The position numbers and the translations under genes are program-made. From the IMG/VR virus record IMGVR_UViG_3300006789_000106, positions 1-29,236 of that record: a stretch of DNA of 29,236 nt. One strand, 5' to 3'. Numbering within the stretch: the stretch's first letter is position 1; every line of letters begins with the position of its first letter. Shown here one piece after another: positions 27,272 through 29,236 of the stretch. The stretch is from a virus. Below the pieces are notes generated by a model. That model saw nothing but the letters and a program-made list of their open reading frames with translations. It had not been told where the DNA came from and did no database searches.

Positions 27272-27543
27272 TACTTAGATCTTCTTTCAGCAAAACCTCC
27301 AAAAGAAGTTTGTTCTTCTTTTTTAGGCTTGTCATTCAACATATTTTCTTCTTCCTCAATCCTACTTAGTATTTCAAAAGCATCAAATATAGCCAGTTTT
27401 TTTGTAGCAGCAGCGTTTTTAAGTCTATCCGCTGTTATATCATCGCCAGAATCAACAATAGCTTCTTTTGCAACCTTTATTAATTCTTCAACAGCTCTAT
27501 GTCCAGCTTGGATTATACTCTTTTTCGTCTCCTTTACGTTCAT
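27271..27543 (-). CDS. 90-residue helical protein, candidate terminase small subunit
   Basis: This small protein is predicted almost all helical (KETKKSIIQAGHRAVEELIK, then KLAIFDAFEILSRIEEEENM) and ends in a basic tail (GGFAERRSK). It lies exactly upstream of the large terminase and shares one base with it (TAATG), a position usually held by the small terminase. Its size is small for a typical TerS, no helix-turn-helix is obvious, and I know no function for it. Its start overlaps the end of the GroES-like gene by 47 bases, which is long for this genome; no later ATG gives a sensible start. I rate TerS as plausible only. Confidence 0.7.
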   Translation of the reverse strand: MNVKETKKSIIQAGHRAVEELIKVAKEAIVDSGDDITADRLKNAAATKKLAIFDAFEILSRIEEEENMLNDKPKKEEQTSFGGFAERRSK

Positions 27544-28096
27544 ATTTAATTGTGATTGAATTTGAATCTACTCTATATAGTCTTTCTCCACCTAAAACAA
27601 ACTCATATTCAGATCTAGGAGAAAACCCTATCAAATCCTCTTTATTTAACCCACTACATTTTAAATCATCTGATAAAAATTTTAATACACCTATAAGAGG
27701 TTTTTCTTTATTTATATCAAACTCGTTTTCGTTATGTATTGGTTTCACGAAACAGTAACCATTCATAGCTTTCCAGCCATCACCATCACTGTATGCAAAG
27801 ATTTGATCCTCTGCGACAATAAACTTATCTTCATCAAAATAGCTCTTACTATTTTTTTCTTTACCTCTAACATCGTAAAAACGTCTAAACACATTATGAT
27901 GAACAACTACTTTGTCACCAACTTTTATATTTGTTTCGTTTTTTAAAGGTTCTGAAGTAACAATACCAACCCTACTAACATATCTATGATCTTGTAGATC
28001 ACTGTTGAGTATAAGCTCTTTGTCTTCAATTTTTTTAACCGAGTTAGTTCTTTTGTTCTCTGGTTTTACTATAAAATTTAAAACACTATTTTGCAT
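27497..28096 (-). CDS. Tandem GroES (Cpn10)-like protein, putative phage co-chaperonin
   Basis: I read this 199-residue protein as two successive co-chaperonin folds. The first half has NFIVKP at 7-12, a flexible region with ELILNS at 27-32 that resembles the GroEL-binding mobile loop of GroES (GIVLTG), a VGIVTSEP strand at 43-50, IKVGDKVVVHHNVF at 57-70 (matching the KxGDxV motif) and FIVAEDQIFAY at 92-102 (matching the VxxxDILA end). The second half repeats the pattern: GYCFVKPI at 113-120, LIGVLKFLSD at 134-143, LNKEDLIGFSPRSEYEF at 150-166 and RLYRVDSNSITI at 172-183, but without a hydrophobic loop tripeptide. Phage GroES substitutes such as T4 gp31 help fold the capsid protein, which suits its position upstream of the head genes. 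The fold call is from pattern only. Confidence 0.7.
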   Translation of the reverse strand: MQNSVLNFIVKPENKRTNSVKKIEDKELILNSDLQDHRYVSRVGIVTSEPLKNETNIKVGDKVVVHHNVFRRFYDVRGKEKNSKSYFDEDKFIVAEDQIFAYSDGDGWKAMNGYCFVKPIHNENEFDINKEKPLIGVLKFLSDDLKCSGLNKEDLIGFSPRSEYEFVLGGERLYRVDSNSITIKYERKGDEKEYNPSWT

Positions 28097-28097
28097 T

Positions 28098-28316
28098 TTA
28101 ATATTCTAAATTATATTCTACTGCTATAGCCATGTTTTTATTAAAGTCTTTCCATGGAATAATTTCATTATTTTTTTCTATATACACAGAATATTTTTGT
28201 TTCTCTTCTATTATATGACGAATAGTATGCCCTCCGTAAACCTCTTGGCCTACGGAGTAATGCATAGCTTCATTTTTATAATCTTTACCAATACTAATCT
28301 TTCTTATTAGTCTCAT
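28098..28316 (-). CDS. 72-residue conserved small phage protein of unknown function
   Basis: The sequence begins MRLIRKISIGKDYKNEAMHY, then SVGQEVYGGHTIRHI, and ends KDFNKNMAIAVEYNLEY. I recall short proteins with the same MRLIRKISIG.DYKN opening and EYN ending in marine phages, with no function assigned. A longer reading frame exists upstream (to 28370), but the first 18 residues would overlap the coiled-coil gene by 77 bases and look unlike this family, so I start at the ATG at 28316, leaving a 23-base overlap. The mix of basic residues and beta-prone segments suggests a small soluble beta-rich protein. It is one base before the GroES-like gene. Function unknown. Confidence 0.65.
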   Translation of the reverse strand: MRLIRKISIGKDYKNEAMHYSVGQEVYGGHTIRHIIEEKQKYSVYIEKNNEIIPWKDFNKNMAIAVEYNLEY

Positions 28317-28575
28317 CTTGTGGTAATTCTGAAATTGAACCGTCTTGTATATTAACGGAAACTTTCCCATACTCTTCCTCTAAAGATTCCTGTACTTCTC
28401 TAAGCTTAGCCTGAAGTTGGCTTATACCTTGTATCATACCAGCTTTTTGTACCTCAAGTTGACCTATTGATAGGTGTCTAGAATTTACCTCATTTATTAA
28501 CGATTGTAACTCTTGTAACTGTTCATCTGTGATTTTATCCGCTTTAGGAGTTAAATCAATTGTTTTTTTTGCCAT
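28294..28575 (-). CDS. 93-residue coiled-coil (prefoldin-like) protein
   Basis: Residues 17-70 form a helical hairpin-like pattern rich in Gln, Leu and Glu (DEQLQELQSLINEVNSRHLS, then GQLEVQKAGMIQGISQLQAK, then REVQESLEEEYGKVSV), followed by a short beta stretch and a polar tail. A pair of coiled-coil helices around a turn is reminiscent of prefoldin or a small assembly factor. It lies next to a co-chaperonin-like gene, which is suggestive but proves nothing. The start has only A/T upstream. No family name can be assigned. Confidence 0.7.
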   Translation of the reverse strand: MAKKTIDLTPKADKITDEQLQELQSLINEVNSRHLSIGQLEVQKAGMIQGISQLQAKLREVQESLEEEYGKVSVNIQDGSISELPQDETNKKD

Positions 28576-28576
28576 A

Positions 28577-28669
28577 ATTTAATTTAATTTTTATTTTAAA
28601 ATTGTTTTCTATGTTTATATTATTACTCGTAATTTAGCTTTATTTAATATTGATAAAAAGCTTATACAT
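28577..28669. other. 93-base A/T-rich gap after the methyltransferase gene
   Basis: This is the longest gap in the window. It contains an imperfect inverted repeat, AGCTTT at 28636-28641 and AAAGCT at 28657-28662, too weak to call a terminator, and A/T-rich sequence in which I cannot identify a convincing Bacteroidota promoter (TTG spaced from TAnnTTTG). A promoter for the downstream operon could be here but is not shown. Confidence 0.3.
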
Positions 28670-29191
28670 TTATTTCTCAACCTGTTTTGATATTAACGGA
28701 AATATTATCTTACCTCCTTCATTAAGATAACTAATATAAGCGTTAGATAAATCGTTTAATACATCTTCTGTTAGATCACTTTCCTTCCACCACATATCTA
28801 ACAATATTAAGTCATATTTAGTTGTAGGTACATAACTATATGCATCTGCTTCTATTATATTTATAGAACTATCTAAATAATCAACATATTCTATTAATTC
28901 AGGGTTGTGTTCAATAACATCTATTACACTACAGTTTTTAACATGTTTTGCATAATTAGGCAGTAATCCCATACCTAAACCAATTATAAGTATTTTATCA
29001 AAAACAAAGTCTTCATATAATTTACTAATACCTCCACATCCTTCACAATCTCCCAGTAAAATCCTTCCATAATACTCTTTGTTTTTTATCCAATCACCAT
29101 TAGTAAATATCATTTTAGAAACACCATTATTTTTAACAACATTAAAGGTTGTTCCAGAGTATTCTTGTATTTTATTTTCGTCTATAATCAT
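28670..29191 (-). CDS. SAM-dependent methyltransferase, spermidine-synthase-like
   Basis: This 173-residue protein has the class I methyltransferase core. Motif I is ILIIGLGMGLLP at residues 67-78 (G71, G73, G75), the acidic residue at the end of strand 2 is E94 in DVIEHNPELI, motif III is EADAYSYV with D116, and motif IV is YDLILLDMWW with D132. This order, with GLGMG replacing GGGDG, is typical of the spermidine-synthase-like subfamily, including short phage versions. The N-terminal part (YYGRILLGDCEGCGG) is like the beta-strand lead-in of that family. It is short for spermidine synthase (about 280 residues), so true polyamine synthesis is unlikely. The substrate is unknown. The start codon overlaps the end of the previous reading frame by context only (one base between). 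Confidence 0.85.
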   Translation of the reverse strand: MIIDENKIQEYSGTTFNVVKNNGVSKMIFTNGDWIKNKEYYGRILLGDCEGCGGISKLYEDFVFDKILIIGLGMGLLPNYAKHVKNCSVIDVIEHNPELIEYVDYLDSSINIIEADAYSYVPTTKYDLILLDMWWKESDLTEDVLNDLSNAYISYLNEGGKIIFPLISKQVEK

Positions 29192-29192
29192 A

Positions 29193-29236
29193 TCATTCTA
29201 TTTCGCAAAGGTCTGTAGAGGTAACCACACCTAAAC
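29193..29236 (-). CDS. 3' end of an unknown gene entering from the right
   Basis: The last bases of the window read, on the minus strand, LGVVTSTDLCEIE followed by TGA, which ends one base before the methyltransferase start. Another frame also stays open up to a stop nearby, so the frame choice is uncertain. The tight junction fits the operon style here. Too little is visible to name the product. Confidence 0.3.
   Translation of the reverse strand, partial: LGVVTSTDLCEIE

Noticed and set aside
27167-27559. 130-codon frame on the plus strand opposite the small terminase-like gene and terminase start
   Set aside because: Phe/Leu/Ser-rich antisense of AT-rich minus-strand genes; no start context and no neighbours on that strand.
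28316-28370. Longer start for the 72-residue gene
   Set aside because: The extra 18 residues would overlap the coiled-coil gene by 77 bases and precede the conserved-looking MRLIRKISIG opening.

Overview
The window is one dense, strictly one-directional block of late genes from a tailed double-stranded DNA bacteriophage. All convincing genes lie on the minus strand, so transcription runs from about 29236 down to 1. It is AT-rich, and adjacent genes overlap or are separated by only a few bases. I see no tRNA, CRISPR array, insertion sequence or integrase. Starts are nearly all ATG preceded by A/T-rich sequence without a GGAGG-like Shine-Dalgarno, as in Bacteroidota (for example marine Flavobacteriia) and their phages. 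The packaging and tail genes look like those of crAss-like (Crassvirales) podoviruses and related uncultured marine phages: a ~740-residue terminase, an ~810-residue portal, a ~490-residue capsid protein, two small ring/adaptor proteins and a ~1400-residue tail 'muzzle' protein with an N-terminal MNKDLDERL motif. This assignment is from memory of the families, not from a search.

Layout in order of transcription. (1) Pre-packaging genes, 29236-27271: the end of an unknown gene, a small SAM-dependent methyltransferase of spermidine-synthase type, a coiled-coil protein, a 72-residue conserved small protein, a protein that reads as two consecutive GroES (Cpn10) folds, and a helical 90-residue protein in the usual place of a small terminase. 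(2) Head module, 27271-19949: large terminase, portal, acidic coiled-coil protein (probable scaffold) and major capsid protein, ending in a strong hairpin. (3) Head-tail connector and tail, 19869-10604: an unknown 281-residue protein, two ring/adaptor proteins, the 1404-residue muzzle protein, a 738-residue beta-rich fibre/adhesin-like protein and a 110-residue beta protein. (4) Probable ejection proteins, 10556-615: a 203-residue Gly/Gln-rich protein resembling a membrane-inserting internal protein, a 508-residue protein with a Ser-Asn-Thr/Ala repeat tail, and a 2596-residue giant. (5) Lysis, 557-1: a one-span membrane protein followed by a T7-lysozyme-type amidase that runs off the window.

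The most interesting points are the giant protein, which carries a zincin HEVTH motif and, further on, a segment resembling sigma-70 region 2 in what should be an injected protein; the tandem GroES-like protein, of which only the first half keeps a GroEL-binding-like loop; and sharp patches of high GC inside the terminase ATPase domain and in the amidase.
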